This document shows, one piece after another, positions 1 to 8,997 of a stretch of DNA of 64,000 nt. The DNA is from Streptococcus suis. GTDB taxonomy: Bacteria > Bacillota > Bacilli > Lactobacillales > Streptococcaceae. Where the stretch lies: the NCBI RefSeq assembly GCF_016775005.1, contig NZ_JAEUXI010000001.1, positions 186,001 through 250,000 of the forward strand. Direction: 5' to 3'. Position 1 is the stretch's first letter. The number at the start of each line of letters is the position of its first letter. The position numbers and the translations under genes were made by a program. The notes under the pieces were generated by a model. It made no database searches, had not been told where the DNA came from, and saw only the letters and a program-made list of their open reading frames with translations.

Positions 1-19
1 CTCAATTTACAGTAAGAAA

Positions 20-57
20 AAAAGCTCCAGGACCACTCGGTCAAAGAGCTTCTTTCT
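20..57 (-). terminator. Terminator of adenosine deaminase gene
   Basis: Just after the add stop codon the minus strand reads an AAGCTC...GAGCTT stem followed by a run of seven T. This is a plausible Rho-independent terminator; the loop is long and could hold a second small stem (ACC/GGT). Confidence 0.6.
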
Positions 58-1074
58 TTACTTTGATTGATAATTCGCTTCCAGTTGCTTGCGCAGGATC
101 TCTTTTTCTTCAACAGAAGCAAAGGAGGCCTCAATAGCATTGCGATTAAACTGATAAAAATCGTCCTTACTGGTCTGAAAATACTCTTGAAAAAGACTGT
201 ATTCTCTTGTCAAGGTTGTATTGGATACCGTACGATTATCTGTATTAATTGTAAGCGCAGCTCCTGCCTGATAAAGAGCTGGATAGGGAAACTCCGCCAG
301 GCTAGCAACAGCCCTGGTTTGGAGGTTACTCGTCAGACACATCTCAATGGTTGTACCTGCCGCAAGAACCTGGTTAATAACCTCTGGACTTTTTCCAAGT
401 GCTGTTCCGTGACCGATGCGTTTAATGCCCAATTGCACAGCATAAGCGACATTGGCAGAACAACCACATTCGCCAGCATGAAAGGTCATAGGCAAGCCTA
501 AAGCCTGGCAGTCTTTTATGGCCTTCTCCATCTGCTGGGTCGGGAAATCCACCTCATTTCCGGCAAAATCAAATCCAGCTAATCCAGAATCAGCAAGGGA
601 AACCACCTCTTCAAAGACAGCTTGGTTCAACTCCTCTGGGGATTGTTTCAAACCACAGACCAAGGCTTTGGCGAGTATGCCAAACTCCTCTCGAGCAGCA
701 TGTAGACCTGCTAGCACAGCTTGAACAACTTGAGCAGCTGACAGGCCTTGATCCATGGATAATTCCGGTGCAAAACGAACTTCCAGATAGATAACACCAT
801 CTTGCGCAGCTTGGCGGGCAACATCATAGGCTGCAAGCGACAAGGCTTCTCTCGTTTGAAGCAAGGGCCTCACGAATGAAAAGACTTTAAGATAGTCATT
901 CAAACTCTCCACGTTCTCAGGTGCTTGTAAGCATCCTTGCAATTCCTGATCGGACTGAGGCAAGTCAATCTTGGCAAGTCCTGCCAATTGACGAACCACC
1001 TCAAGCGACAAGGACCCGTCAAGATGACAATGGAGTTCAACTTTAGCCAGTTGATTCAATTCTTCTAAGTGCAC
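58..1074 (-). CDS. add: Adenosine deaminase
   Basis: Hydrolytic deaminase that converts adenosine (and deoxyadenosine) to inosine in cytoplasmic purine salvage. The 338-residue product has the metallo-dependent hydrolase layout: HxH zinc ligands H15 and H17 in ELHCHLDGS, the FHAGE motif (H199, E202), GHG with H222, and the final acidic position in INTDNRT (D279). The usual second Asp is Asn here, as in many Firmicute relatives. The start is a GTG placed 6 nt after AGGAGG. The gene stands alone, with its own promoter upstream and a terminator at the left edge. It feeds the same nucleoside pathway as the deoB-punA-deoD operon further right, but is not linked to it. Confidence 0.93.
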   Translation of the reverse strand: MHLEELNQLAKVELHCHLDGSLSLEVVRQLAGLAKIDLPQSDQELQGCLQAPENVESLNDYLKVFSFVRPLLQTREALSLAAYDVARQAAQDGVIYLEVRFAPELSMDQGLSAAQVVQAVLAGLHAAREEFGILAKALVCGLKQSPEELNQAVFEEVVSLADSGLAGFDFAGNEVDFPTQQMEKAIKDCQALGLPMTFHAGECGCSANVAYAVQLGIKRIGHGTALGKSPEVINQVLAAGTTIEMCLTSNLQTRAVASLAEFPYPALYQAGAALTINTDNRTVSNTTLTREYSLFQEYFQTSKDDFYQFNRNAIEASFASVEEKEILRKQLEANYQSK

Positions 1075-1103
1075 TGGGAACCTCCTAAAACGATATTGTT
1101 CCT

Positions 1104-1131
1104 ATCTTAGCACAATTCATTTATATTTCAA
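1104..1131 (-). promoter_or_regulatory. Promoter of add
   Basis: The minus strand has TTGAAA (1131-1126) and TAAGAT (1109-1104) with a 16-bp spacer and a TG extension one base before the -10. It lies about 30 bp upstream of the GTG start. Confidence 0.5.
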
Positions 1132-1154
1132 GAAAAATTTGAAAAAAGAACACA

Positions 1155-1184
1155 AAAAAAGAACAATGCCGAACATTGTCCTTT
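1155..1184 (-). terminator. Terminator of the tmRNA-tRNA-Ser transcript
   Basis: On the minus strand, GGACAATG, a 5-base loop and CATTGTTC are followed by T7, directly downstream of the tRNA-Ser 3' end. Confidence 0.8.
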
Positions 1185-1192
1185 CTATCATA

Positions 1193-1280
1193 CGGAAGAC
1201 ATGGGATTCGAACCCACGCACGCTGTTACACGCCTACCGCGTTTCCAACACGGCCTCTTGAGCCTCTTGAGTAATCTTCC
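1193..1280 (-). tRNA. tRNA-Ser(GGA)
   Basis: An 88-nt cloverleaf with a long class II variable arm. The acceptor arms GGAAGAT/ATCTTCC pair fully. The anticodon loop is TTGGAAA with anticodon GGA, flanked by the stem CCGTG/CGCGG. The T loop reads GGTTCGAATCC. The discriminator is G, and the 3' CCA is not encoded. It lies 5 bp downstream of tmRNA on the same strand and probably shares its transcript. Confidence 0.96.
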
Positions 1281-1285
1281 ATATA

Positions 1286-1630
1286 TGGAGCTGGTGGGAG
1301 TCGAACCCACGTCCAAACACCTGCTAACTTATTCGTCTACAACCATAGGTTATGTCTTGCTTTAACTTGGACTCGATACATAACTCAAACCTAGACCAAG
1401 CGAGTCAGTAAATCTCTTTTGGAACTGCCTGACTCAATTCCAACGTAGCTTGTTGTTTTAAGACCAATCAGCAAACACAAGCAATTCGCGACTGGTCACG
1501 CAGGCAGGTTATTAAGCTGCTAATGCGTAAGTGTTTGTATTTTTTGCAGTTATATTTAACTGGCATTTTTACATCTGCCGATGAGTTGCAGAACAAGCCT
1601 CATAATGCCTGTCGAATCCGTAACAACCCC
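1286..1630 (-). ncRNA. ssrA: tmRNA (transfer-messenger RNA)
   Basis: Trans-translation RNA that rescues stalled ribosomes together with SmpB. The 5' end GGGGTTG pairs with the 3' CAGCTCC to form the tRNA-like acceptor, and a T-arm with GGTTCGACTCC precedes the 3' end. CCA is not encoded. The tag reading frame (1547-1512) encodes AKNTNTYALAA and then TAA, the typical streptococcal tag. The length of 345 nt is normal for the family. Confidence 0.97.
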
Positions 1631-1649
1631 GAGGTTGAATACGGGAATT

Positions 1650-1678
1650 ATTATAGCAAAGTATCAAACAAAATGCAA
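1650..1678 (-). promoter_or_regulatory. Promoter of ssrA
   Basis: TTGCAT (1678-1673), a 17-bp spacer and TATAAT (1655-1650) predict a start near 1643, 13 nt upstream of the mature tmRNA 5' end, consistent with RNase P processing. Confidence 0.8.
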
Positions 1679-1702
1679 GACTTTTTTAGAGATTATTAGT
1701 AT

Positions 1703-1730
1703 TTGGAAAATAAAAGAAAAATGGTAAAAT
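1703..1730 (+). promoter_or_regulatory. Extended -10 promoter of the VTT-domain gene
   Basis: TTGGAA (1703-1708), a 16-bp spacer and TGGTAAAAT (TAAAAT at 1725-1730). The predicted +1 is the A of the ATG at 1737, and no Shine-Dalgarno is present, so the mRNA would be leaderless. Confidence 0.6.
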
Positions 1731-1736
1731 AGTATT

Positions 1737-2330
1737 ATGTATAAATTTTGGCAGAAAACCATTCAGGTACTCAGCATTTTAACCCTGATTGCATCCTTCT
1801 TTTTTGTAATTTGGCTTTACCGTATCGGAATTCTAAATGATCAGAATGTCCTGACAGACATGATTAAAAGTCACGGTACTTTTGGCAGTCTATCCTTTCT
1901 TGGCATTCAAATTCTTCAAGTTGTATTTCCGATTATTCCTGGGGGGGTTACTACGGTTGTCGGCTTTTTGGTCTTCAATTTTTGGTGGGGCTTTTTCCTG
2001 AACTATGTCGGTATCTCAATCGGCAGCATCCTCCTCTTCGCCTTAGCAAGAAGATATGGAAAAAAATTCTGCCTGCTCTTTATGAATGAAGAAACCTTTG
2101 AAAAGTATGAAAGTAAGATCGACAACAAACGAGGCTATGAACTCTTCTTTATCTTCTGCATGTTGTCACCGATTTCTCCAGCAGATATTGTCGTTATGAT
2201 CACTGGTCTAACTTCCATGTCTTATCGGAAATTCATTCTCATCACCCTCTTGTGCCGTCCTGTCTCAATCATTGCATATAGCTACTTTTGGATTTACGGC
2301 AGCCAGTGGCTACAAAATCTTCTTGGATAA
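1737..2330 (+). CDS. VTT-domain (TVP38/TMEM64-like) membrane protein
   Basis: A 197-residue integral membrane protein of the VTT/DedA-related superfamily, whose members are thought to act in membrane lipid homeostasis. An N-terminal TM helix (about 10-30) is followed by the re-entrant-type segment QVVFPIIPGGVTTVVGFLVF (about 60-80), a second hydrophobic block ending in ALARRYGKK (about 85-112), a polar loop, LSPISPADIVVMITGLTSMSY and a C-terminal helix. The two proline-rich re-entrant motifs define the family. The gene is monocistronic, between its own promoter and a bidirectional terminator. Substrate and exact function are unknown. Confidence 0.85.
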   Translation: MYKFWQKTIQVLSILTLIASFFFVIWLYRIGILNDQNVLTDMIKSHGTFGSLSFLGIQILQVVFPIIPGGVTTVVGFLVFNFWWGFFLNYVGISIGSILLFALARRYGKKFCLLFMNEETFEKYESKIDNKRGYELFFIFCMLSPISPADIVVMITGLTSMSYRKFILITLLCRPVSIIAYSYFWIYGSQWLQNLLG

Positions 2331-2332
2331 AC

Positions 2333-2363
2333 AAAAAAGGAACGCTCAGGTTCCTTTTTTTAT
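2333..2363. terminator. Bidirectional terminator
   Basis: AAAAAAGGAAC, a 5-base loop and GGTTCCTTTTTT form a hairpin between the convergent VTT and transglutaminase genes. It has a T run in one direction and an A run (T on the other strand) in the other. It overlaps the last codon of the minus-strand gene. Confidence 0.8.
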
Positions 2364-3631
2364 TGCTTAGTGAGTTGAATACTATAAACATAAGGGTCAT
2401 GAGAATATCCAATGGACGAACTTCCAAATTCATCAAAATAGAGGGCACTAATCTGTGAATCCGACCGAGCTACATCCTGTAAGACCTGGTCAAAAAGAGA
2501 TTTGTCAGCAAACTGCAAGCTGATCGATCCTTGTCCTGCGGCAAGCGATTGGCGCAAGCGCTCTACAACTTTGCCCATATCCTGACCCTCCATATAAGTT
2601 CCATCCAAAGAATGTTGGTTCAAGGAATTGTCATCATAAGTTGGATAGGTCAAATCGGGATCGTTTTTAGAAGAGATTTCCATCTGATAAGCTTCCAACA
2701 AGCGAGAAACTGGACGGTGACTTCTTTCCAAAATCGTAGCCGGAATACACAGATAATCATAGTTAATCGCCGGTAGGTTCTCATCCTGACCATTTGACAT
2801 GTAGGCTGGATCTCCCCAAGTGGTATCCACTCCATAGTATTTTCCATCAATTTTAACCAAATTCCAAGCGTGATAGGTATTGGCAAACTCAAATTCTGGT
2901 CCCAATTCCAAAAATCCTGTGACATAGATGGATTCAATGCCTGCTAATTGACATAAAAATTGAAAAGTTCGGCTGTAACCACCACAGACTGACAGCCCAT
3001 TAAGCAAGACGGAGTCTATGGCTTGGTTTTGGAAAGAAAGAGCATCATCTGCCAAAGCTGCATGATTATACTCCGTATGGAGAATTACATAATCATAGAT
3101 AGCCTTAACCTTGTCAAAATCGTTGGTTTGCGGTAGCTGACTGACAATATTTTTTCCCATTTCCAACATGGTAAAATAGTCTTCAATTTGCTGGTCTGTC
3201 AGATTTGGAGTATTGTTTTCCATGGCATAGGCACCTGCTCCAAACCAATAAAATTCAGGGAAATCATTGGACAAGGAATGATGGACACGGTAGGTCGAAA
3301 GATCCGACATTCTCGGCATTTCATAATAGTCCTTAGTAGTGACAGCTGCTCGAGAATTAAGGTAAAGCGTCATGTAAGCTTCCTCTTCCTTCTCATTATT
3401 CAAGGAAGAGAAATAAAACTTATCTGCCAATTCTTCCCTAAGAGCTGGAAACTGCTTCTCCAACTCAGCCTGTTTGGCTTGCTTTTCTGCTTTTTCCTTG
3501 GCCAAGCTTTCTTGCAGTTTCGTTGCCATTTCCATATTTTGAAAGGCTTCTGATCCTGTTACACCTAAATAAAGGCCAACTCCAACTGCTAACAAAACCA
3601 ATACCGAAACAATACGACGTAAACTTTTCAT
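2360..3631 (-). CDS. Transglutaminase-like domain surface protein
   Basis: A 423-residue protein with a hydrophobic N-terminal signal or anchor (about 8-25), a Lys/Glu/Ala-rich coiled-coil-like stretch (about 35-70), and a transglutaminase-core fold. The expected triad is visible: C216 in GLSVCGGYSRTFQ, H254 in YHAWNLVKIDGKYY and D269 in VDTTWGDP. Such proteins in Gram-positives are extracytoplasmic cysteine proteases or transamidases. The substrate cannot be read from the sequence. The Shine-Dalgarno AAGGTGAG lies 3 nt before the ATG. It follows the polyamine operon by 37 bp and has its own -10-like site, so it may be independent. Confidence 0.8.
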   Translation of the reverse strand: MKSLRRIVSVLVLLAVGVGLYLGVTGSEAFQNMEMATKLQESLAKEKAEKQAKQAELEKQFPALREELADKFYFSSLNNEKEEEAYMTLYLNSRAAVTTKDYYEMPRMSDLSTYRVHHSLSNDFPEFYWFGAGAYAMENNTPNLTDQQIEDYFTMLEMGKNIVSQLPQTNDFDKVKAIYDYVILHTEYNHAALADDALSFQNQAIDSVLLNGLSVCGGYSRTFQFLCQLAGIESIYVTGFLELGPEFEFANTYHAWNLVKIDGKYYGVDTTWGDPAYMSNGQDENLPAINYDYLCIPATILERSHRPVSRLLEAYQMEISSKNDPDLTYPTYDDNSLNQHSLDGTYMEGQDMGKVVERLRQSLAAGQGSISLQFADKSLFDQVLQDVARSDSQISALYFDEFGSSSIGYSHDPYVYSIQLTKQ

Positions 3632-3659
3632 GTCTCACCTTTCCACACAATCTCTTTCT

Positions 3660-3665
3660 ATTGTA
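3660..3665 (-). promoter_or_regulatory. Possible extended -10 upstream of the transglutaminase gene
   Basis: TGGTACAAT on the minus strand, 29 bp before the ATG. No convincing -35 is visible. Confidence 0.35.
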
Positions 3666-3668
3666 CCA

Positions 3669-4544
3669 TTATTTTGTGATTTTGTGATACATGTGCGGTC
3701 GACGGTCTCTAAAAAGTCCCCAATCCAAACGCTCACGCGCTCCCTTGTCCAAATTATAAGTAGCAAGCAGGACAGCTTCCTCCTCACGCCCTGCTTTCTC
3801 AATCAATTCACCTGTCTCATCCGTCAAGAAAGAGGAGCCATAGAAACGCAAGCTAGACGATTGACCGCCATTTTCTTCAGAAGGCTGCACTTCTTCCAAA
3901 CCGATACGGTTGGCCGCAATGACTGGCATGATGTTGGCCGCCGCATGGCCCTGCATTGTCCGCTGCCAATGACCTTGGCTATCCGTATCCAAAATCGGCT
4001 CCGAACCAATAGCTGTTGGATAAAAGAGCAATTCTGCTCCATTCAGTGCCAAACAGCGAGCTGTTTCTGGAAACCATTGGTCCCAGCAGATGCCAATGCC
4101 AATCTTAGCGTAACGTGTTTCCCAGACCTTGAAACCAGTATTTCCAGGCGTGAAGTAAAACTTCTCCTGATAATAATGGTCGTCAGGGATATGGGTCTTA
4201 CGGTAAACTCCCAAAACACTACCATCCGCATCAATGACCGCAATGGAATTGTAGAGGCTATTTCCATCTTTTTCATAGAAGGAAATAGGCAAGACAACTT
4301 GCAATTCCTTGGCAATAGGAATAAAGTGCTGAACAGCATCATTCTCATCTACAGACTTGGCATAGTTATAATAATCATACTGGCGTTCTTGACAAAAATA
4401 AGGACGCTCAAAGAGTTCAGGCAGGAGAATAATCTGCGCTCCCTGACCAGCAGCCTGTCTGACCAAACGCTCTGCGGTCGCCAGATTTTCCCGAAGGTTC
4501 TGACTACACTGCATCTGAACAGCTGCTACAGTAACATTTCTCAT
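3669..4544 (-). CDS. aguB: N-carbamoylputrescine amidase
   Basis: Nitrilase-superfamily hydrolase that converts N-carbamoylputrescine to putrescine, the last step from agmatine. The catalytic Glu-Lys-Cys triad is visible in LPELFERPYF (Glu), YRKTHIPDD (Lys) and GIGICWDQWFPE (Cys). The preferred start is the ATG at 4544 (MRNVTVAAVQ), because AAAAGGA sits 8 nt upstream. An in-frame ATG at 4562 would add six residues but lacks a Shine-Dalgarno. The product is 291 residues, normal for the family. It is the last gene of the polyamine operon, separated from aguA by a repeat element of about 75 bp. Confidence 0.93.
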   Translation of the reverse strand: MRNVTVAAVQMQCSQNLRENLATAERLVRQAAGQGAQIILLPELFERPYFCQERQYDYYNYAKSVDENDAVQHFIPIAKELQVVLPISFYEKDGNSLYNSIAVIDADGSVLGVYRKTHIPDDHYYQEKFYFTPGNTGFKVWETRYAKIGIGICWDQWFPETARCLALNGAELLFYPTAIGSEPILDTDSQGHWQRTMQGHAAANIMPVIAANRIGLEEVQPSEENGGQSSSLRFYGSSFLTDETGELIEKAGREEEAVLLATYNLDKGARERLDWGLFRDRRPHMYHKITK

Positions 4545-4585
4545 ATTATTTATCCTTTTCATAAATTCTTTATGGGAGATAGAAT

Positions 4586-4658
4586 GTACCTGAGATAAGG
4601 AAAGGCGGTACAGGCTATACTAGAGTATGCCAAACCGACTTGACGCTATATCAGGGAC
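4586..4658. repeat. Inverted-repeat element with conserved core (family 2), aguA end
   Basis: The outer arms GTACCTGAGATA and TATATCAGGGAC are complementary at 10 of 12 positions. They enclose a core resembling the ones at 19618-19687 and 59294-59345 (ATACTAGAGTATGCCAAAC). The right arm contains the aguA stop codon (4651-4653). It lies inside the polyamine operon and could make a hairpin between the aguA and aguB messages. Confidence 0.6.
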
Positions 4659-5754
4659 ATTTAGCCCCATAAAGTGGAATTTGCTGGGTGATACAGTGTA
4701 TATTCCCACCTCCTAGCAGGATGTCGCGGGCTGGTATGCCGACGACTTTTCTGGTTGGAAAAAGCTGCGCTAAGAGATGCAGTGCCTGCGCATCATGCTC
4801 ATCATCAAACTGGGGCACTAAAACCGCACCGTTGCTGACGTAAAAATTCACATAGGAAGCCGCCAAGCGTTCTCCAACAGTCCTTTCTTCCTCCCCCGCT
4901 TCATAGACATAGCCTGGCAAATCCTCTTCTGTTATTAGAATAGGATGTTTGGGAATAGGCAGTTTGTGAATGGTCAACTTTCTACCTTTGGCATCTACTT
5001 GCTCTTCCAAGTAGTCCCAATCTGCCTTGGACATGGCATATTGGGAATCCAACTCATCATCAGTCCAAGCTAAAACTATCTCAGCTGGACCAACAAAGGC
5101 CGCAACATTGTCCACGTGCTCATTAGTTTCATCATTGAAAATTCCGTATGGAAGCCAGAGAACCTTTTCAGCACCTAGACTATCTAGAAGCACTTGCTCA
5201 ATCTGGTCCTTGGTCAGATGAGGATTGCGGCCTGGGCTCAGTAAACAGGATTCTGTCACCAAGATGGTTCCCTCACCGTCGCTATGGATGGCTCCTCCTT
5301 CTAGGACAAAGGGATGGACATCGTGTACTGGCAGACCGATGGCCTGACTGAAGCGACTAGCCACCTGATCATCTGCCTCATAATCCTGATAAAGACCATC
5401 ATAGCTTCCGCCCCAAGCGTTAAAGGCCCAATCAACAGACAAGGCTCTGCCATTTTCATGAACCAAAACCGTCGGACCTGTGTCACGTGCCCAAGCGTCG
5501 TTTGTGGGGATGTCCAGATAGGTTACACCATCACCCAGCATGGTTTGGGCCTCCTCACAGTGTGCCTCATCGACCAAGAGATAGACTTGCTCGCTTTCAG
5601 CAATGGTTTTAATGACCTGGCTAAAGGCTTTTTTTGCCCCCTGACCATCAAAGGGCCAGGATCCTGGGCGGGTCGGCCACACCATTAGGGTACCGTGATG
5701 GGGCTCATACTCAGCAGGCATACGGTATCCCGCTGCTTTTGGACTTTCTATCAT
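4651..5754 (-). CDS. aguA: Agmatine deiminase
   Basis: Guanidino-modifying enzyme that hydrolyses agmatine to N-carbamoylputrescine and ammonia. The 367-residue product has the family signatures: [11 protein letters not shown] (about 85), [12 protein letters not shown] (about 153), [10 protein letters not shown], and the C-terminal catalytic Cys354 in [13 protein letters not shown]. Its ATG overlaps the nspC stop in ATGA, which implies translational coupling. It is preceded by speA-speE-CANSDH-nspC and followed by aguB, so this copy supplies putrescine for spermidine synthesis and is not part of a catabolic agmatine operon with an antiporter and carbamate kinase. Confidence 0.95.
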   Translation of the reverse strand: MIESPKAAGYRMPAEYEPHHGTLMVWPTRPGSWPFDGQGAKKAFSQVIKTIAESEQVYLLVDEAHCEEAQTMLGDGVTYLDIPTNDAWARDTGPTVLVHENGRALSVDWAFNAWGGSYDGLYQDYEADDQVASRFSQAIGLPVHDVHPFVLEGGAIHSDGEGTILVTESCLLSPGRNPHLTKDQIEQVLLDSLGAEKVLWLPYGIFNDETNEHVDNVAAFVGPAEIVLAWTDDELDSQYAMSKADWDYLEEQVDAKGRKLTIHKLPIPKHPILITEEDLPGYVYEAGEEERTVGERLAASYVNFYVSNGAVLVPQFDDEHDAQALHLLAQLFPTRKVVGIPARDILLGGGNIHCITQQIPLYGAKCP

Positions 5755-6878
5755 GACAACCTCCCTTTGAAATCTTCATAGCCAAAGCTTTTGATAATTC
5801 GACAGTCGCCTGTCTGATCCATCAAGACCAGACTTGGTAGACCGATACCATTAAAGGTATTGTTTTTTACAAAGGAATAGATAGCCATATCTTCAAAGTA
5901 GAGCTTGTCACCAATCTCCACAGGCTTTTCAAAGGAATAATCGCCGATGATGTCGCCCGTCAGACAGGTATTGGAAGATAGTCTGTAAGTAAATTCCTTC
6001 TCTCCAGCCTCAAAGCCATTTCGCAACGGTGGACGATAGGGCATTTCCAAGACATCTGGCATATGGCAAGTAGCCGAAGCATCCAAAACCAGCGTCTCAA
6101 TGCCATTTTCAACAATATCCAGAACCTCTGTCACCAGATAGCCCGCGTTGAGGGCGATGGCCTCACCAGGCTCAATGTAGACTTCTAATCCATAGGTTTC
6201 CTGCATGTGCTGGATAGAGGAAATCAGCAAATCTAGATCATAATCTTCTCTGGTCACATGGTGGCCTCCGCCCATATTGAGCCATTTAATGCGGTGGAGG
6301 TAAGGGCCGAACTTGGCCTCGACAGCATCCAAGGTCGTTTTCAAATCATCCGAATTTTGCTCACAGAGGGTGTGAAAATGCAGACCATCCACCAAGTCCA
6401 GCAGGTCTTCTGAAAACTGGTCAATGCGAACACCAAAACGAGAACCCGCTGCGCAGGGGTCATAGAGGGCATGGTCCCCTTGGGTCGAACATTCTGGATT
6501 GATCCGCAGACCCACACTAACTCCAGCTGCTCTGCATTTGTCCACATGCTTGCGGAGTTGTCGCTCTGAATTGAAAACGATATGGTCTGCAATTTCCAAG
6601 ATTTGATCCAAATCCGCATCCTTAAAGGCAGGGGCGAAAACATGGACTTCGCTCCCAAACTCTTCACGACCGAGCTTAGCTTCATAGAGTCCTGATGCAG
6701 TTGTGCCAGCCAGATACTGCCTGATTAGCGGATAAGTGGCATACATGGAGAAGGCTTTTTGGGCCAAGAGCACCTTGCAGCCTGTTTGGTCTTGGACAGA
6801 CTTGAGAATTTCTAGATTGTTTACCAGCTTTGCTTCGTCAATGACATAAGCTGGTGTTGGGACTTGTTCTATCTTCAT
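5751..6878 (-). CDS. nspC: Carboxynorspermidine/carboxyspermidine decarboxylase
   Basis: PLP-dependent, alanine-racemase-fold (fold type III) decarboxylase that converts carboxyspermidine or carboxynorspermidine to the free polyamine. The PLP lysine is K41 in [28 protein letters not shown] and [13 protein letters not shown] match the phosphate- and substrate-binding motifs, and [14 protein letters not shown] carries the C-terminal active-site Cys. Length is 375 residues, normal. Its start codon immediately follows the upstream dehydrogenase stop, and its end overlaps aguA by 4 nt, so it sits in the middle of the operon. Confidence 0.93.
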   Translation of the reverse strand: MKIEQVPTPAYVIDEAKLVNNLEILKSVQDQTGCKVLLAQKAFSMYATYPLIRQYLAGTTASGLYEAKLGREEFGSEVHVFAPAFKDADLDQILEIADHIVFNSERQLRKHVDKCRAAGVSVGLRINPECSTQGDHALYDPCAAGSRFGVRIDQFSEDLLDLVDGLHFHTLCEQNSDDLKTTLDAVEAKFGPYLHRIKWLNMGGGHHVTREDYDLDLLISSIQHMQETYGLEVYIEPGEAIALNAGYLVTEVLDIVENGIETLVLDASATCHMPDVLEMPYRPPLRNGFEAGEKEFTYRLSSNTCLTGDIIGDYSFEKPVEIGDKLYFEDMAIYSFVKNNTFNGIGLPSLVLMDQTGDCRIIKSFGYEDFKGRLS

Positions 6879-8138
6879 CTAGTCCACCAAAACAGGATTT
6901 TCTACTACTTGCCAAGGCAATCCATATTGGTTGAGCAAGTCCATAAATGGATCTGGATCCAATTCTTCCAAGTTGTAAACGCCTGGTTTTTTCCAAGTTC
7001 CGTCCATGACAAGCTTGGTTCCAATCATAGCTGGCACGCCAGTTGTGTAGGAAATAGCCTGGGAACCGACCTCTTTGTAGCACTCTTGATGGTCACATAC
7101 GTTGTAAATGTAGATGGTCTTCTCCACACCGTCTTTGACACCTGTGAAAATACAGCCGATATTGGTTTTCCCAACAGTACGTGGACCAAGGCTGGCAGGG
7201 TCTGGCAAGAGAGCTTTGAGGAATTGGATTGGTACCACTTCTTGTCCGTTAAAGTTGATTGGATCAGTCCGCAAGAGTCCAACATTTTCCAAGCATTTCA
7301 TGTGAGTCAAGTAGGATTGACCAAAGGTCATAAAGAAGCGAATACGTTTGACACCTGGAATGTTTTTAGCGAGTGATTCGATTTCTTCATGGTGGAGGAG
7401 GTACATATCTTTCTGACCAATTTCTGGGAAGTCATATTCTCGCTTGATAGACATGGCTTCAACTTCCACCCATTTGCCATTTTCCCAGTAGGAACCTGGG
7501 GCAGAAACCTCACGCAGGTTGATTTCAGGGTTAAAGTTGGTCGCAAATGGATAGCCGTGGTCTCCACCGTTACAGTCTAGGATGTCGATATAGTGGATTT
7601 CATCAAAATAGTGTTTCAATGCGTAGGCTGAGAAAACGCTGGTCACGCCTGGATCAAATCCGGATCCCAAAAGGGCTGTCAGCCCTGCTTTTTCAAAACG
7701 CTCTTTATAAGCCCACTGCCATGAGTAGTCAAAGTAAGCCGTAAAGCCCTCTTCAGCACAGCGTTTTTCGTAGATGGCCCGCCATTCAGGGTCCTCGGTA
7801 TCCTCACACTCGTAGTTGGCCGTGTCAATATAGTCCACGCTAGTCGCCAAGCAGGCATCCATGATGGTCAAGTCTTGGTAAGGCAGGGCAACGTTCAAGA
7901 CAGCTTTTGGCTGGTAGCTTTCAATCAAGGCAATCACTTCTTCTACCTTGTCCGCATCCACTTGGGTAGTTTCAATTTTTACGGAAGTTTTTCCTTCTAA
8001 GGCAGCCTTCAAATCATCACATTTGGACTTGGTACGGCTGGCAATCATGACTTCCTTGAAGGTATCTTCTGCCTGGCAAACCTTGCTGATGGCAACTTGG
8101 GCAACTCCGCCACAACCAATAACTAACAAACGACTCAT
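6879..8138 (-). CDS. Carboxynorspermidine/carboxyspermidine synthase (saccharopine dehydrogenase family)
   Basis: NADPH-dependent enzyme that condenses aspartate semialdehyde with putrescine (or diaminopropane) to carboxyspermidine (or carboxynorspermidine). The 419-residue product starts with a Rossmann motif, VIGCGGVAQVAISKV (about 6-20), and continues with the saccharopine-dehydrogenase fold, including SGFDPGVTSVFSAYA and CNGGDHGYPFATNFNPE. It is often annotated lys1 or saccharopine dehydrogenase. The tight linkage to nspC makes the polyamine role much more likely than lysine metabolism. The start overlaps the speE stop in TAATG. Confidence 0.9.
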   Translation of the reverse strand: MSRLLVIGCGGVAQVAISKVCQAEDTFKEVMIASRTKSKCDDLKAALEGKTSVKIETTQVDADKVEEVIALIESYQPKAVLNVALPYQDLTIMDACLATSVDYIDTANYECEDTEDPEWRAIYEKRCAEEGFTAYFDYSWQWAYKERFEKAGLTALLGSGFDPGVTSVFSAYALKHYFDEIHYIDILDCNGGDHGYPFATNFNPEINLREVSAPGSYWENGKWVEVEAMSIKREYDFPEIGQKDMYLLHHEEIESLAKNIPGVKRIRFFMTFGQSYLTHMKCLENVGLLRTDPINFNGQEVVPIQFLKALLPDPASLGPRTVGKTNIGCIFTGVKDGVEKTIYIYNVCDHQECYKEVGSQAISYTTGVPAMIGTKLVMDGTWKKPGVYNLEELDPDPFMDLLNQYGLPWQVVENPVLVD

Positions 8139-8995
8139 TATTTTTTCTCCTCTTCTTCTAAAATATCTTCCACATATCGAGGCAAGAGAAATGCTCCGAT
8201 GTGGAGGTTAGCGGTATAGTATTCTGTGAAAAGCTGGCGCGCCTTCCATTTTTCCTTGTCGAAATCTTCAATAGGATGGTATTTTTTAGAGGCAAAGCCA
8301 AATAACCAATAACCCGCTGCAGATGTCGGAATATGGGCCTGATAAACACGGCTGATAGGGAAGGATTGGGTAGCCTTCCGATGCATGGAACGAAAGGCGG
8401 ACTCATCTTCGTCATAAAATGGCGAACCATGTTGATAGACCATAATGCCATCTTCCTTCAAAGCCCTGTATGCATTACCGTAAAATTCCTTGGTAAAGAG
8501 CCCTTCCGTATGTCCAAATGGATCAGTCGCATCATTGATGATGATGTCATACTCATTTTCACAGTTGCGCAAGAAACGCAGGCCATCTTGTAAATAAACC
8601 TCGACTCGCTCATCTTCCAAGCCAGAGGCATAGTCTGGGAAATACTGACGACAAACTTCCACAAGGAGTTCATCTGGCTCTACAACGTCAATACGTTCGA
8701 TTTCAGGATACATACTGAGAACTTGGGCAACACCACCATCTCCTCCACCTAAAATCAAGATTTTCTTGGGATTGGGATGAACTGCCATGGGCACATGAAC
8801 GGCCATTTCGTTGTAAACAAAATCATCTGCATCTGAAAAGAGAACCCGACCATTAAGGGTCAAAATCTTTCCAAATGCTGGGGAATCCAAGACTGCAATA
8901 TCTTGATATTCACTCTTGCCAGCATAGAGCTGCTGGCTGGTGCGAATGGATAACTTGACATCCGGCGTTTGGACTTCTGAAAACCACATTTCCAT
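8138..8995 (-). CDS. speE: Spermidine synthase-like aminopropyltransferase
   Basis: A 285-residue PAPT-fold protein. The SAM-type glycine motif LILGGGDGGVAQ (about 80-91), the Asp/Glu motif DVVEPDELLVEVC, and IINDATDPFGHTEGLFTKEFY match spermidine synthase. YNEMAVHVP is the expected substrate-loop segment. The family transfers aminopropyl groups from decarboxylated SAM to putrescine. No speD is present in the window, and a dcSAM-independent route (dehydrogenase plus NspC) is encoded next door, so the true donor or product is open. Length and order match the pneumococcal cluster. Confidence 0.9.
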   Translation of the reverse strand: MEMWFSEVQTPDVKLSIRTSQQLYAGKSEYQDIAVLDSPAFGKILTLNGRVLFSDADDFVYNEMAVHVPMAVHPNPKKILILGGGDGGVAQVLSMYPEIERIDVVEPDELLVEVCRQYFPDYASGLEDERVEVYLQDGLRFLRNCENEYDIIINDATDPFGHTEGLFTKEFYGNAYRALKEDGIMVYQHGSPFYDEDESAFRSMHRKATQSFPISRVYQAHIPTSAAGYWLFGFASKKYHPIEDFDKEKWKARQLFTEYYTANLHIGAFLLPRYVEDILEEEEKK

Positions 8996-8997
8996 GA

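Noticed and set aside
3630-4598. A 322-codon plus-strand ORF opposite aguB
   Set aside because: It is a shadow of aguB: no family features, no ribosome binding site, and the opposite frame has the full nitrilase triad.
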